This document shows, piece by piece, positions 46,103 to 54,208 of a stretch of DNA of 64,000 nt. Where the stretch lies: contig NZ_VTOJ01000001.1 in assembly GCF_009176545.1 (NCBI RefSeq), forward strand, positions 2,372,552 through 2,436,551, read 5' to 3'. This stretch comes from Salinigranum salinum (GTDB lineage: Archaea > Halobacteriota > Halobacteria > Halobacteriales > Haloferacaceae). The position numbers and the translations under genes were made by a program. Under the pieces are notes generated by a model, which had not been told where the DNA came from, ran no database searches, and saw only the letters and a list, made by a program, of their open reading frames with translations. The stretch's first letter is position 1, and each line of letters begins with the position of its first letter.

Positions 46103-46513
46103 CTACGACGCGTCCGAGCGTGCGGCCGCGACCCGCTCGCGCCACGCTTCCGGCACCTCGGTCGGCTCCCTGTCGCCGTCGACGGCGACCTGGACGGTCT
46201 CCGCGGTTGCGACGGTGTCCCCGTCGTATCGGAGTTCGTACCCCATGGTGAAACTGGTCCGACCGAAGTCGGTGATGCCGACCGCGACGGTCGCCTCACC
46301 GACGTCGGAGATCGCCTTCCGGTAGTCGAGTTCCAGCCGTGCGACGACGAAGCTGATGTCGTGGACGCCGCTGTCGAGCACGTGGTCGAAGTAGTCGACG
46401 CGGGCCTCCTCGCAGAGCGTGGCGTAGACCGCGTTGTTGACGTGGCCGAACGTGTCGAGATCGGAGTATCGGACCCGGACGGTGGTCTGGTAGTGGAGAT
46501 CGGGATCAGTCAC
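46103..46513 (-). CDS. Hotdog-fold acyl-CoA thioesterase (4-hydroxybenzoyl-CoA thioesterase-like)
   Basis: 136 residues, GTG start. The hotdog signature RVRYSDLDTFGHVNNAVYATLCEEARVDYFDHVL has the catalytic Asp (SDLDTFGHVNN) and central helix of the 4HBT/YbgC group. The C-terminal half is QVAVDGDREPTEVPEAWRERV. It would hydrolyse acyl-CoA thioesters. The next gene on the strand, a methyltransferase, begins 90 nt further on. The chosen start (VTDPDLHYQTTV) puts the hotdog strand near the N-terminus as in relatives. Confidence 0.85.
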   Translation of the reverse strand: MTDPDLHYQTTVRVRYSDLDTFGHVNNAVYATLCEEARVDYFDHVLDSGVHDISFVVARLELDYRKAISDVGEATVAVGITDFGRTSFTMGYELRYDGDTVATAETVQVAVDGDREPTEVPEAWRERVAAARSDAS

Positions 46514-46657
46514 ATCGGAGAGTCCGCCGCCGCGTCGAAAACACCGTCGGTCGCGGCGCCGATGGACAGCGACCGGACGTGTCGACGGGGGTGACCGGGG
46601 CACGCGACCGGCCCGCGTCTCGGCCGACCTGGCGAGACCGACGATCGGGCGGACGCG

Positions 46658-46933
46658 TCAACCGACGACGTCGAGTCGTGACCGAGACGAGACGGAGGGG
46701 AGCCCACACGCCTTCCAGACGTTCGCTCGACCACCGACGCGGGTCATCTGTACCGGGATCGTCGTCCCGGCGGGGAGCGCCGAGAGCACGGAGCGGATCC
46801 GATCGGAGGCGTAGTCGACGAGGTAGCGCGTCTCCTTCGTCCGTTCCACCTCGACCGTCATCGTTCCGTGGTCGTTCATCGACCGTCTGACCACGATTGG
46901 AACGGCTGGAGGGAGGGCCCCTTGTCGGCTCAT
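46658..46933 (-). CDS. Small conserved-looking protein of unknown function (91 aa)
   Basis: It reads MSRQGALPPAVPIVVRRSMN, then MTVEVERTKETRYLVDYASDRIRSVLSALPAGTTIPVQMTRVGGRANVW. The second half has the alternating pattern of a small beta-barrel and is acidic, unlike a shadow frame. The start at 46933 is supported by a strong TATA at 46959-46968 that sits 26-35 nt upstream; internal ATGs at 46879 and 46861 are alternatives that would give a 73- or 67-aa protein. No function assigned. Confidence 0.55.
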   Translation of the reverse strand: MSRQGALPPAVPIVVRRSMNDHGTMTVEVERTKETRYLVDYASDRIRSVLSALPAGTTIPVQMTRVGGRANVWKACGLPSVSSRSRLDVVG

Positions 46934-46958
46934 ACGTATCGGTCCACCGCCCGGCTAC

Positions 46959-46968
46959 TTAAATTATA
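46959..46968 (-). promoter_or_regulatory. TATA box of the 91-aa gene
   Basis: On the minus strand TATAATTTAA lies 26-35 nt before the ATG at 46933, exact leaderless geometry. It is one of the clearest TATA boxes in the window. Confidence 0.65.
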
Positions 46969-47246
46969 GTCCTACTGGTATGTTCCAGGTCTTGTCAATC
47001 AATAGCACTCTCGAGAGCCGTGTACAAGGCCGATACGCTCAATAACGTCGAGTGTCAGAGAACAATCGTGAATGGCGAACTGTTCGGGCAAACCGAGCGT
47101 CGAGTCGGTGGTCGTCGCGTGCGTCTCTCGCAGCCACCACGTGCCGGACGTGTCGCGTCCACCCGGGTCGAACCGTCGGTGCGTTCGGCTCGCGCGACGG
47201 AGTCGGCTGGTGAGCGAGTCGGACGACGGCGACGGGGGCGTCGCAC

Positions 47247-47600
47247 GTGACCGACACGGACGGGGACGACGAGGAAGCGCGAGTCACACTCGTCGTCCGG
47301 CACGGCACCGGGGAGACGACGCTCGGCGTGCGCCAGGGTCGGGTCCTCCGCGACGTCCTCCTGGAGTACGGGTTCTCGCCGTACTCACGGGCTACCGAAC
47401 GGCTCAACTGTGGTGGCCGTGGCCTGTGTGCGACCTGCGGCGTTCGTCTTCGGGCGGGACCGGCACCCGACCACTGGCACGACCGACTCGCCGACCGGTT
47501 CGGCTACCCACGGCTGTCGTGTCAGGTCGAGGTCGAGGAGGGGATGGTGGTCGAACTCGACGAGGAGAAACTGGTGTGGGGCCGGCGGGAGTCCGGGTAA
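47247..47600 (+). CDS. 2Fe-2S plant-type ferredoxin-like protein
   Basis: 117 residues, GTG start. The cluster-binding loop reads LNCGGRGLCATCGVRL, that is Cys-x5-Cys-x2-Cys, with the fourth Cys in YPRLSCQVEVEEGMVVEL, as in [2Fe-2S] ferredoxins with an adrenodoxin/vertebrate-type spacing. An acidic insert follows (RAGPAPDHWHDRLADRF). It is an electron carrier, partner unknown. The upstream 313 nt to the 91-aa gene hold no gene I can support. Confidence 0.85.
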   Translation: MTDTDGDDEEARVTLVVRHGTGETTLGVRQGRVLRDVLLEYGFSPYSRATERLNCGGRGLCATCGVRLRAGPAPDHWHDRLADRFGYPRLSCQVEVEEGMVVELDEEKLVWGRRESG

Positions 47601-47676
47601 CTGACGCCGAAAGACCACTGGCCCGGCGAACGATTATCGCCCCGAGTCGCTCGGACCGCTCCTCCGGCCGAGCACC

Positions 47677-48660
47677 CTATCCGCAGCGGATCTCCGCTCG
47701 GGTCTCGTCACTGAGCCGTTCGTTCGACCCGGGCTCGAACGCGACGAGGACGGCAGTTCCGCTGGGAACCCCCCGCTTCGTGTACGACTCACCCGGGTCG
47801 AGCACCGGGCGTCCATCGACCGCGTCGACGCCCTTGCCGTCGATGTCACGGAGTTCGACTCTCCGCTCGGAGACGTTCGTCACCGTGACCTTCGCCGGGT
47901 TCGAGACGTCACAGTCGACTGCCACGTCGAACGGTTGGTCGGAGTCGCTCGCGTCGCAGTCGACGATGAACCCGCCGGCCGCGTCGAGCACTTCCTGCTT
48001 GGTTCGCGTGGGGTCGAACGACTCCGGGAACGGATCGGCGTCGGTGAGGAAGTTGAGGTACGACGCGTGGCGTGCCTCCACCGTGGCGATGGTCGCCCCG
48101 GCGGTCAGCAGTTCCGCGTCCTCGATCAGACTGATCGCGCCGTCGTACGCCGAGACGCCCGTGTTCTCCAGCACGGCCGCGATGGCGAGGAAGTCGTCGA
48201 CGTCGTCGACGCCGAAGTCGTAACACGCCTCCTCGACGGGATCGCCGCCGAGGTCTTCGATGATCTCCGTGAGGGTGTCGACGTGGGCCTTCTCGTGGTC
48301 CCTGACGTCGACGAGGTTCGGCCGGACGTCCTCGCGGGTGCGGTTGCCGAAGCCGTTCAGCGTCTTCGCCCGCCTGAAGTCCTTCTCGTCGAACTCCTCG
48401 AGGAGGTCGCGGTAGAACGCGTACTCCAGGTGTTCGAGCGTGAGCGCGAAGTTCAGCACGTCGACGTCGCTCGTGTCGTCGTCGTCCGCGTCGTGTGCCA
48501 GTGCCTCGCTCGACCCACCGAGCGCTAACACGAGCGCCCCGCCGCCGAGCGCGGCCGACTTCTGGAGGAACGACCGCCGCGAGGAGAGCGATCCGTTCTT
48601 CAGGCTGTCGACGATGCGTCGCGTCTCGGTCGCCGTCTCGCCGGTGTCTGTGTCAGACAT
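47677..48660 (-). CDS. Tat-exported ferritin-like domain protein
   Basis: 327 residues. A Tat signal SRRSFLQKSAALGGGALVLALGG (RR at 28-29) ends near ALA55. A ferritin-like four-helix domain follows (about 70-230) with helix motifs DVLNFALTLEHLEYAFYRDLLEEF and EKAHVDTLTEIIEDLGGD, whose Glu and Glu-x2-His residues can hold a di-iron site. A C-terminal beta domain of about 80 residues ends the protein. No lipobox is visible. It may store or oxidise iron outside the cell. A GTTTATG TATA-like element lies 27-33 nt upstream of the start. Confidence 0.75.
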   Translation of the reverse strand: MSDTDTGETATETRRIVDSLKNGSLSSRRSFLQKSAALGGGALVLALGGSSEALAHDADDDDTSDVDVLNFALTLEHLEYAFYRDLLEEFDEKDFRRAKTLNGFGNRTREDVRPNLVDVRDHEKAHVDTLTEIIEDLGGDPVEEACYDFGVDDVDDFLAIAAVLENTGVSAYDGAISLIEDAELLTAGATIATVEARHASYLNFLTDADPFPESFDPTRTKQEVLDAAGGFIVDCDASDSDQPFDVAVDCDVSNPAKVTVTNVSERRVELRDIDGKGVDAVDGRPVLDPGESYTKRGVPSGTAVLVAFEPGSNERLSDETRAEIRCG

Positions 48661-48919
48661 GCAACTCGTGCCAGGATGGTTCGACATAAACTGATTTTCC
48701 GGAAAGTGGCCCGACCGCCACCGACGTGTCACCCAATCACCAGGGAATTGTGACCCAAATCCGTCGCCCCCCGTCGCCGTGGAGCTCGCAAAACTGAGCC
48801 GGATCGTTCGCCTCGTCGAGCGTCGCGTCGACTCTCCTACCTCGCTCGACGCGGTACGACGATGTGGAGGAGACGAACGACTCCTCTCCGGTAGCTGGGG
48901 AGATGCTCGGTGCAGAGGG

Positions 48920-49424
48920 TGAGAACCTCCCCGAGGAACACTCCCCATCGTGCGACGGTTCGACTCCTACACCAGCCATCGAGTTCGGGCACGGGCTTGC
49001 ACGTCATCGCAGAAGGCGAGCGATTGGACGGCCACACGCCTCGTGGTGACGTGTCCGAGAGTGGTCACCTCGATACGTACGACGAGAGCCAGTGCTTCGT
49101 CCTCACGGGAGCGGTGTACGACGGTTTCATGTCGAACGAGAGTCGCCCGCTGTCGTCCGAGAGGTACTCCAGTTGTGGCGAGGGAGTAACGAGGGACGAC
49201 CATCCGCATTGGAGGCGGATATGGCCTTCGTGAAGCAACTCTACGACTGGTGTCAGGGCGACCAACAGTTGATGGACGAGTGCTTCCGAGGCTCTGGTCG
49301 GATGCGTCCGAAGTGGGATGAGGCACACTTCTCTGACGGAGCCGTCTATGGGGAGATGATCATACGGAAGATCTGCCGAACCAACAGCAACACTTTTGCA
49401 GGGAGATACGTGGAGCGGCAATAG
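48920..49424 (+). pseudogene. Frameshifted remnant of a mobile-element primase-polymerase
   Basis: Pieces of one protein are read in different frames, in order: NLPEEHSP (frame A), IVRRFDSYT (frame B), PSSSGTGLHVIAEGE (frame C) and GRPSALEADMAFVKQLYDWC with GSGRMRPKWDEAHFSDGAVYGEMII (frame A again). The SxSGTGLHV motif is that of the N-terminal primase-polymerase domain, and the SEADMALxxKLxxWxxGDxxxMDxxFRxSxMRPKW motif is the linked HBD-like domain of plasmid, phage and integrative-element replication proteins. At least two frameshifts break it and the ATPase part is missing. It marks a former integrated element beside tRNA-Tyr. Confidence 0.75.
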
Positions 49425-49461
49425 GCATCTGAACCATCACCCTCACAGAATAATCAATACA

Positions 49462-49520
49462 AAAGAACGAAATATTTGTATGTCTCTTAGTTCTGAAAGA
49501 ACGAAATATTTATATGACTC
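49462..49520 (+). promoter_or_regulatory. Duplicated promoter-like element before the PHD-like gene
   Basis: A 25-nt unit beginning AAAGAACGAAATATTT occurs at 49462-49486 and at 49496-49520 with two mismatches and a 34-nt period. The second copy places ATATTTATATG 26-36 nt upstream of the ATG at 49542, so it is the likely TATA box. The first copy may be a second promoter or a paired operator. The sequence is far more AT-rich than the surrounding chromosome. Confidence 0.65.
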
Positions 49521-49541
49521 GTCCTACTTGTTAGGAACGCA

Positions 49542-49766
49542 ATGCCCGGTGCATGTTACTTTTGTGGCGGAAAAGTCAATAATGGACAAGACGGCGTCAA
49601 ATGTGTTGGTTGCCCCTCTTGGCTCCATGTCCAATGTTTGGACAAAAATGGGCTATTAGAAGAGAGAGGTGGAGGTATATTTAGTAGTGGAAGTCTATAT
49701 GGCAAATGCCCCAACTGTGGGAAGGAAGGTTCTTTAGACGTCAACGCCCGGATGGGAGACATCTGA
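49542..49766 (+). CDS. Small protein with a PHD-finger-like C4HC3 zinc array (74 aa)
   Basis: The cysteine and histidine spacing is C5-x2-C8-x12-C21-x2-C24-x4-H29-x2-C32-x23-C56-x2-C59, the full C4HC3 pattern of PHD fingers. The stretch KCVGCPSWLHVQCLDKNG carries the conserved aromatic before His (the W in the C-x2-W-H-x2-C core of PHD domains), and CPNCGKEG closes the array. A FYVE, RING or plain double zinc ribbon could share part of this spacing, so the name describes a pattern. PHD fingers read histone tails in eukaryotes; no such target is expected here. G+C is about 47 percent by hand count, far below its neighbours, and codon use is unlike them, so the gene was probably acquired. It has its own promoter. 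Confidence 0.6.
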   Translation: MPGACYFCGGKVNNGQDGVKCVGCPSWLHVQCLDKNGLLEERGGGIFSSGSLYGKCPNCGKEGSLDVNARMGDI

Positions 49767-49905
49767 ATACGGTATCGGCGATCTATTTAACACTCACAGC
49801 GGCTTCCATATTATCGTACAAGAGTTCCACGGAGGTGATTTCTGGAGACTGGAGTGCTTCCATGTGGTTTCTTCCATATAGCGCCTTTCCCAAAGTCAGT
49901 CTCCC

Positions 49906-50304
49906 TCAGTCGTCCAACTCTCGATCTACCAACTCATCAGCCCGTAGGTTCTCCTCTCGGTCGACCCACGCTATCTCGAACGTCTCGAACTCCTCGGACA
50001 AGTCCCGTGCGCGGTCACGAAGTTCACGGAGGTGTTGCTCGTTCGTCTGCCAGCCATCCATGACCTGCCTCACCACCAACTGCGAGTCACCCCTCGCGTC
50101 AACCTCGGTGCACCCCTTCTCGGAGGCGACCTCCAACCCTCGGATGAGAGCGTGGTACTCCGCTTCGTTGCAGGTGGCTTTGCCGAGGTGGTCACTCCCC
50201 TCATCAGACCAGTCCTCGACCTCTATCGTGTAACCGATGGCCGCAGGACCGGGATTGGAAGGACGAGCGCCTCCGTCGAAGTGGATGACTGCAGGTGTGG
50301 TCAT
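49906..50304 (-). CDS. rnhA: Ribonuclease HI family protein
   Basis: The 132-residue protein starts MTTPAVIHFDGGARPSNPGPAAIGY. RNase H catalytic residues are visible: Asp10 in HFDGGARPS, Glu49 in CNEAEYHALIRGLE, Asp73 in ARGDSQLVV and Asp123 in RADELVDREL. It has the archaeal/RBD-less length. It would cut RNA in RNA/DNA hybrids. A GTG 6 nt upstream is a possible start. It is convergent with the PHD-like gene and sits in the same low-G+C island as the primase remnant. Its G+C is lower than that of typical host genes, so it may be cargo of the element. Confidence 0.85.
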   Translation of the reverse strand: MTTPAVIHFDGGARPSNPGPAAIGYTIEVEDWSDEGSDHLGKATCNEAEYHALIRGLEVASEKGCTEVDARGDSQLVVRQVMDGWQTNEQHLRELRDRARDLSEEFETFEIAWVDREENLRADELVDRELDD

Positions 50305-50352
50305 CTCCACCCACCACCTGTGTTATCTCGGCTGACCATCGCTCGATGCGTG

Positions 50353-50610
50353 TCACTCTGTGTTGTGATTTGAGTCATCGTATCTCCCCATCTTATCTTC
50401 TGACAATCGGGCGCCCTTCACGGGGTGTTTCACATAGAGGGCATCTGATCGAGATTCGACATCGACCCTACCTCGGTCGCATATGTCTGGGCTCTCAGCA
50501 GACTGATCTTCGAAGTCGGGGTGGCTCCCTTCTGTAGGGGCGAGTTCAACGCGCTCATAAAAAGAAAACACTTCGCTCAAGACTTGTGCGAACGCCCGAG
50601 AGCAGTTCAC
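50353..50610 (-). CDS. Hypothetical protein (85 aa) in the low-G+C island
   Basis: It reads MNCSRAFAQVLSEVFSFYER, then VELAPTEGSHPDFEDQSAES, with a charged C-terminus. The frame is open, moderately acidic and not Arg-rich, so it looks more protein-like than the shadows around it. It has a GTG start and lies 48 nt upstream of rnhA on the same strand, so the two may form an operon. I recognise no family. It may be a broken gene end, because the upstream frame continues for about 20 codons without an ATG. Confidence 0.4.
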   Translation of the reverse strand: MNCSRAFAQVLSEVFSFYERVELAPTEGSHPDFEDQSAESPDICDRGRVDVESRSDALYVKHPVKGARLSEDKMGRYDDSNHNTE

Positions 50611-50770
50611 GACTTCGTCCGAAAGAACTAGGTCCTCTCAGCGTGTTCGGCTATCCGCGAAGGCACGACAGCGGTAACCCGAGCAAGGTGACCTGTTCAA
50701 CTCACAACGGGCGAGCGGGAATCGCACGACAGCGCCACTCCCGTCAACTCCGAAACGACAGGTGAGAAAG

Positions 50771-50844
50771 TCCGCTCTCCCCGATTTGAACGGGGGGCAA
50801 GCCGATCTACAGTCGGCTGCTCTACCAGGCTGAGCTAAGAGCGG
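50771..50844 (-). tRNA. trnY: tRNA-Tyr (anticodon GUA)
   Basis: The 74-nt gene folds as a standard cloverleaf: acceptor CCGCTCT/AGAGCGG with A discriminator, D stem GCTC/GAGC, anticodon stem GCCGA/TCGGC with loop CTGTAGA (anticodon GTA), and T stem CCCCG/CGGGG with loop TTCAAAT. The C1-G72 pair is the archaeal Tyr identity. CCA is not encoded. No intron is seen. A TATA-like TTAAAT (minus strand) at about 50871-50877 lies 27-33 nt upstream. Its 3' end faces the island with the primase remnant, as expected of an integration site. Confidence 0.93.
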
Positions 50845-50943
50845 TCATCGTATCGTAGTCGGGGCTCGAAATTTAAGCGTTCTCATTCCGTCCGCCTCCG
50901 CCGACCCCCGACGCTTACCTCGTGGTCGACGTACGTGGATCGG

Positions 50944-51735
50944 ATGAGCGACGAACCGGACGGGTGGGACGCCGACCGCTACGACGACCAGTGCGCGTTC
51001 GTCTCTGAGTACGGCGAGCGCGTGACCGACCTCCTCGACCTCGCACCGGGCGACCGCGTCCTCGACCTCGGCTGTGGGACCGGCCAGCTCGCGCGACGAC
51101 TTACCGAGACGGGAGTCGACGTGACCGGTGTCGACAGCTCCCGCAGCATGATCGACGCGGCCCGCGAGCGACACGGCGAGCGCGACGGGCTCCGGTTCGT
51201 CCACGGCGACGCCCGCGACCTCCCCGCGCTGTTCGAGGACGCGAAACCGTTCGACGCCGTCTTCTCCAACGCGGCCCTCCACTGGGTTCCGGACGACGAC
51301 CACGACGCCGTCCTCGGCGGCGTGACGACGTTGCTCACGTCCGGGGGCCAGTTCGTCGCCGAACTCGGTGGACGCGGCAACGTCGCCCGGATCGTCGACG
51401 GGGTGCGGACCGAACTCGACACCCGCGGCTACGACTGCGAGAGCCCGTGGTACTTCCCGAGCGTCGGTGAGTACGCCCCGCGGCTGGAGGCGCACGGACT
51501 GGAGGTGCGACGCGCACACCTGTTCGACCGTCCGACGGAACTCGACGGGGGTGCCGACGGACTGCGCGAGTGGCTCGCCGTCTTCGGCGACGAACTCCTC
51601 GCGTCGGTGCCCGACGCGGAGGTCTCGAGCGTCGTCGACGCGGTCGACGACCGACTGCGCGACGACCGCTTCCACGACGGGGTGTGGATCGCCGACTACC
51701 GACGGCTGCGGTTCCGTTCGGTGAAGGTGGCGTAG
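50944..51735 (+). CDS. Class I SAM-dependent methyltransferase (trans-aconitate methyltransferase-like)
   Basis: The 263-residue protein starts MSDEPDGWDADRYDDQCAFVSEYGERVTDLLDL (a GTG 9 nt upstream is possible). Motif I is RVLDLGCGTGQLARRL, motif II VTGVDSSRSMIDAARE and motif III FDAVFSNAALHWV, the last being the Tam-like signature. The C-terminal half has SPWYFPSVGEYAPRLEAHGLEV. It may methylate a small carboxylic acid, which is inferred from similarity only. Confidence 0.8.
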   Translation: MSDEPDGWDADRYDDQCAFVSEYGERVTDLLDLAPGDRVLDLGCGTGQLARRLTETGVDVTGVDSSRSMIDAARERHGERDGLRFVHGDARDLPALFEDAKPFDAVFSNAALHWVPDDDHDAVLGGVTTLLTSGGQFVAELGGRGNVARIVDGVRTELDTRGYDCESPWYFPSVGEYAPRLEAHGLEVRRAHLFDRPTELDGGADGLREWLAVFGDELLASVPDAEVSSVVDAVDDRLRDDRFHDGVWIADYRRLRFRSVKVA

Positions 51736-51829
51736 TCGCGGCCGCGGTCGTCGCCGCGACCGAAAAAGTCGAAGCACACCAGAATCGGTCGATTCCGCCG
51801 GTCGCCGGCACGGATCGCGTCTGCGGTCG

Positions 51830-54208
51830 TCACGTCTGCGTCTCGCCGTCGCGTTCTTCGAGGAACCGGGTCGTGACCGCGTCGACCTCGCGTTCGACGG
51901 GGACGAGTTCCGGGATCGTCAGCCGGTTGTACGCCCGCTTCGAGCGATCCGTGTACTCGGGCACGATCTCGTGTGCCTGGCGCGAGAGGGTGGCGAGCCG
52001 CTCCTGTACCGGCGTCGCCTCCCACGGCGGGAGGGACAGCGAGGAGACCACCGACTTCGAGAGGCTGGCTTTCGTGCTCCCGGCGACGTCGCGCAGACAG
52101 CGCTGGTACGGCGCGGCGTTGAGCAGCGCACAGAGGTAGTGCGCCTCGCGTTCGTCCTCACAGGCGACGAACATACAGTGGTCGCCGGGGACGACCGACT
52201 TCTCGCCGAGGAGCGCGTCGTCGACCGTCGACACGACGGTGAAGTGTGGGTTGAAGCCGAGGCGACACCAGACGACCTTGTACGGGGCCCACGTGTACGG
52301 TCCGAGACCGAACAGGGAGTAGAAGGGACCCGCATCGAACCACGACGACCCTCGCGCCTCCAGGCGGTCGCGGTGGCGGACGAGGTAGTCGTACGTCGCA
52401 GGCGCCTCCCGTGCGAGGACGCGTTCGTTGTCCTCCCCGGCCTGTCGCTGGGGCACGAGGAACCGATCGTGGCCGAACAGCCCCCACTTGACGACGTGTT
52501 TCGACCGGAGGTACGGGTAGACGTGCGTCGGTTCGAGCTCTCGGAGCAGCTCCCGATCGACGGAGAAGACGGCCTTGGCGTCGTCTTTCAGCCCGTGTCT
52601 GATCCGGTAGGCACACTCACCGAGCGCGTCGACGTCGGCGTCGACTCGGTGCCACGGCGTCGTCCTGTCGTCGGGGTCGATGGGCCTGAGAGCCGTTTCG
52701 GTCCGCGAGAGCGTCGCCCGGAGCGCGGCGAGAGAGCCGAAGTCGGGAGCGCGATCCGTCGGCTCCCACACGGTCGTCGGGACGGAGGCCGGTCCGGTGG
52801 TCTCCATGCCCGTGTCCGTCTCCATGCCTGTATCCACGTCCGTGTCCGTGCCTGTATCCATGCCCGCCTCCGTGCCTGTATCCATGCCCGCCTCCGTGTC
52901 CGTCTCCATACCCGCCTCCGTATCCGCGTCCGCTCCCGGGGACGAACCCGTTGAGCCGACCCGGAACAGGTAGAGGGCGGCCGCGGCGTCGACGCCGCCG
53001 AACGGGTCGAGCGCGGAGAAGTCGTGGACGTGTTCGATGGTGAGCGGCCGCGAGCCGACCCGTCCCGAGCGCAGGAGCCGTCCTGCGGGACCCCTGAGGT
53101 GGTCACGCTTGAGGACGAACGCGGCGACGCCGTCGTCGTGGAGGTAGCGGTCGAGACAGGTCCAGACGAACGGGAGCGAGAGGTCGTCGTTCCCGTGACC
53201 GAGGCGAGCCGTGGCTCCCTCGTGTTCGAACAGTCCAAGGCGCTCGATCGGCCCGTCTCGAAGCCGCGTCTTCTGCGCCTCCGGCAGTCGTTCCCAGGGG
53301 ATCCACGGTGGGTTCCCGAGCAACACCATCGCCGACCCGGCGAGGTCTCCCGGAGGGTCGTCGGTGAGACCGAGCGCGTCCCCGACGAACACCGGCAGCG
53401 AGAGCGAGTCGACGTCGGTCTCGACGACGAGGGGGAGCACGGTGAGCAGGTACGCCGTCCGGGCGGCGGCGACCGCGACCGGGTTGACGTCGACTCCCAC
53501 GACGGTCTCGGTCAGGCGCTTGAGCGCCGTGGCTGGACTCGTCGACGCCTCGCGCGCCCCGGCTCGCTTCCGGCGGAGTGCGGCCGTCAGAAACGCGCCC
53601 GCCCCACACCCCGGATCGACGACCACTGCCGTCGGAAAGTCCTCTACGGTCGTCGCGGCCGCCTCAACGCCGAGGTCGGCCAGTCCGGGCGGGGTGTAGT
53701 ACTCGCCGAACACCCGGCGCGACCGCGACGGGACGACGCCCTGGTAGAGGCGACGGAGGTCGTCGACGTCCGTCGCGAGGAGCATCGCCGGGTCGACTGG
53801 CGTGGGCTCGTCTCCGGGTTCGATCGCACCGGCGTCGCCGGCGGCATCGACGGCGTCGGCGTCGACGAGAGAGACGTCGACGACGTCGTGGACTGACGAG
53901 AGGTCGAGTCCGTCCGAGGGGGTGTCGACAGTGAGATCGAACGTCGTCTCGACCGTTCGGTAGAGGGTGGAGACGGCCGCGTCGAACGAGAGTGCGTCGA
54001 GGAACAGCTCCCGGGCAGAGACGGTTCCGGCGGCGTCGACAGCGGACGCCTCACTGGCGTCGTCGAAGACGGCTCCGTGGTGTGTTCGGACGTGGTCGCA
54101 CCAGTCGTCGAAGACCGACGCGACCTGGCCGTCGCCCGCGTCGAGCCGCGAGGCGAGCCGTGACCGATAGTCGTCGACCGCCGCGAGGTCGACACCGGGC
54201 AGCGTCAT
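51830..54208 (-). CDS. N6-adenine DNA methyltransferase, type II/IIG-like, without a visible nuclease
   Basis: 792 residues. A helical N-terminal region (1-180) precedes the amino-methyltransferase core, with the SAM motif VVVDPGCGAGAFL near residue 200, VVGVDVNPVAVAAART and the catalytic LLGNPPWIPWERL near 297 (NPPW, the N6-adenine type). A C-terminal specificity-like region with GEKSVVPGDHCMFVACEDEREAHYLCALLNA runs to the end. No PD-(D/E)xK or restriction motif is seen in it or next to it, so it may be a solitary methylase or one that is part of a split system. A repetitive Asp/Thr/Glu/Met stretch (about 430-470) interrupts the core. Confidence 0.78.
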   Translation of the reverse strand: MTLPGVDLAAVDDYRSRLASRLDAGDGQVASVFDDWCDHVRTHHGAVFDDASEASAVDAAGTVSARELFLDALSFDAAVSTLYRTVETTFDLTVDTPSDGLDLSSVHDVVDVSLVDADAVDAAGDAGAIEPGDEPTPVDPAMLLATDVDDLRRLYQGVVPSRSRRVFGEYYTPPGLADLGVEAAATTVEDFPTAVVVDPGCGAGAFLTAALRRKRAGAREASTSPATALKRLTETVVGVDVNPVAVAAARTAYLLTVLPLVVETDVDSLSLPVFVGDALGLTDDPPGDLAGSAMVLLGNPPWIPWERLPEAQKTRLRDGPIERLGLFEHEGATARLGHGNDDLSLPFVWTCLDRYLHDDGVAAFVLKRDHLRGPAGRLLRSGRVGSRPLTIEHVHDFSALDPFGGVDAAAALYLFRVGSTGSSPGADADTEAGMETDTEAGMDTGTEAGMDTGTDTDVDTGMETDTGMETTGPASVPTTVWEPTDRAPDFGSLAALRATLSRTETALRPIDPDDRTTPWHRVDADVDALGECAYRIRHGLKDDAKAVFSVDRELLRELEPTHVYPYLRSKHVVKWGLFGHDRFLVPQRQAGEDNERVLAREAPATYDYLVRHRDRLEARGSSWFDAGPFYSLFGLGPYTWAPYKVVWCRLGFNPHFTVVSTVDDALLGEKSVVPGDHCMFVACEDEREAHYLCALLNAAPYQRCLRDVAGSTKASLSKSVVSSLSLPPWEATPVQERLATLSRQAHEIVPEYTDRSKRAYNRLTIPELVPVEREVDAVTTRFLEERDGETQT
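52800..52935. repeat. Tandem in-frame repeats inside the DNA methylase gene
   Basis: Short units built on CTGTATCCATGCCCGCCTCC and CGTGTCCGTCTCCATGCC repeat in the methylase gene and code for runs such as TEAGMDTGTEAGMDTGTDTD and DTGMETDTGMET. The repeats are in multiples of three, so the frame is kept. Such a stretch can vary in length between strains. Confidence 0.65.

Noticed and set aside
49396..49659. A + strand frame overlapping the PHD-like gene (MSLSSERTKYLYDSSYLLGT)
   Set aside because: It starts inside the first promoter repeat and lacks the cysteine array. The other frame has the TATA in place and all eight zinc ligands.
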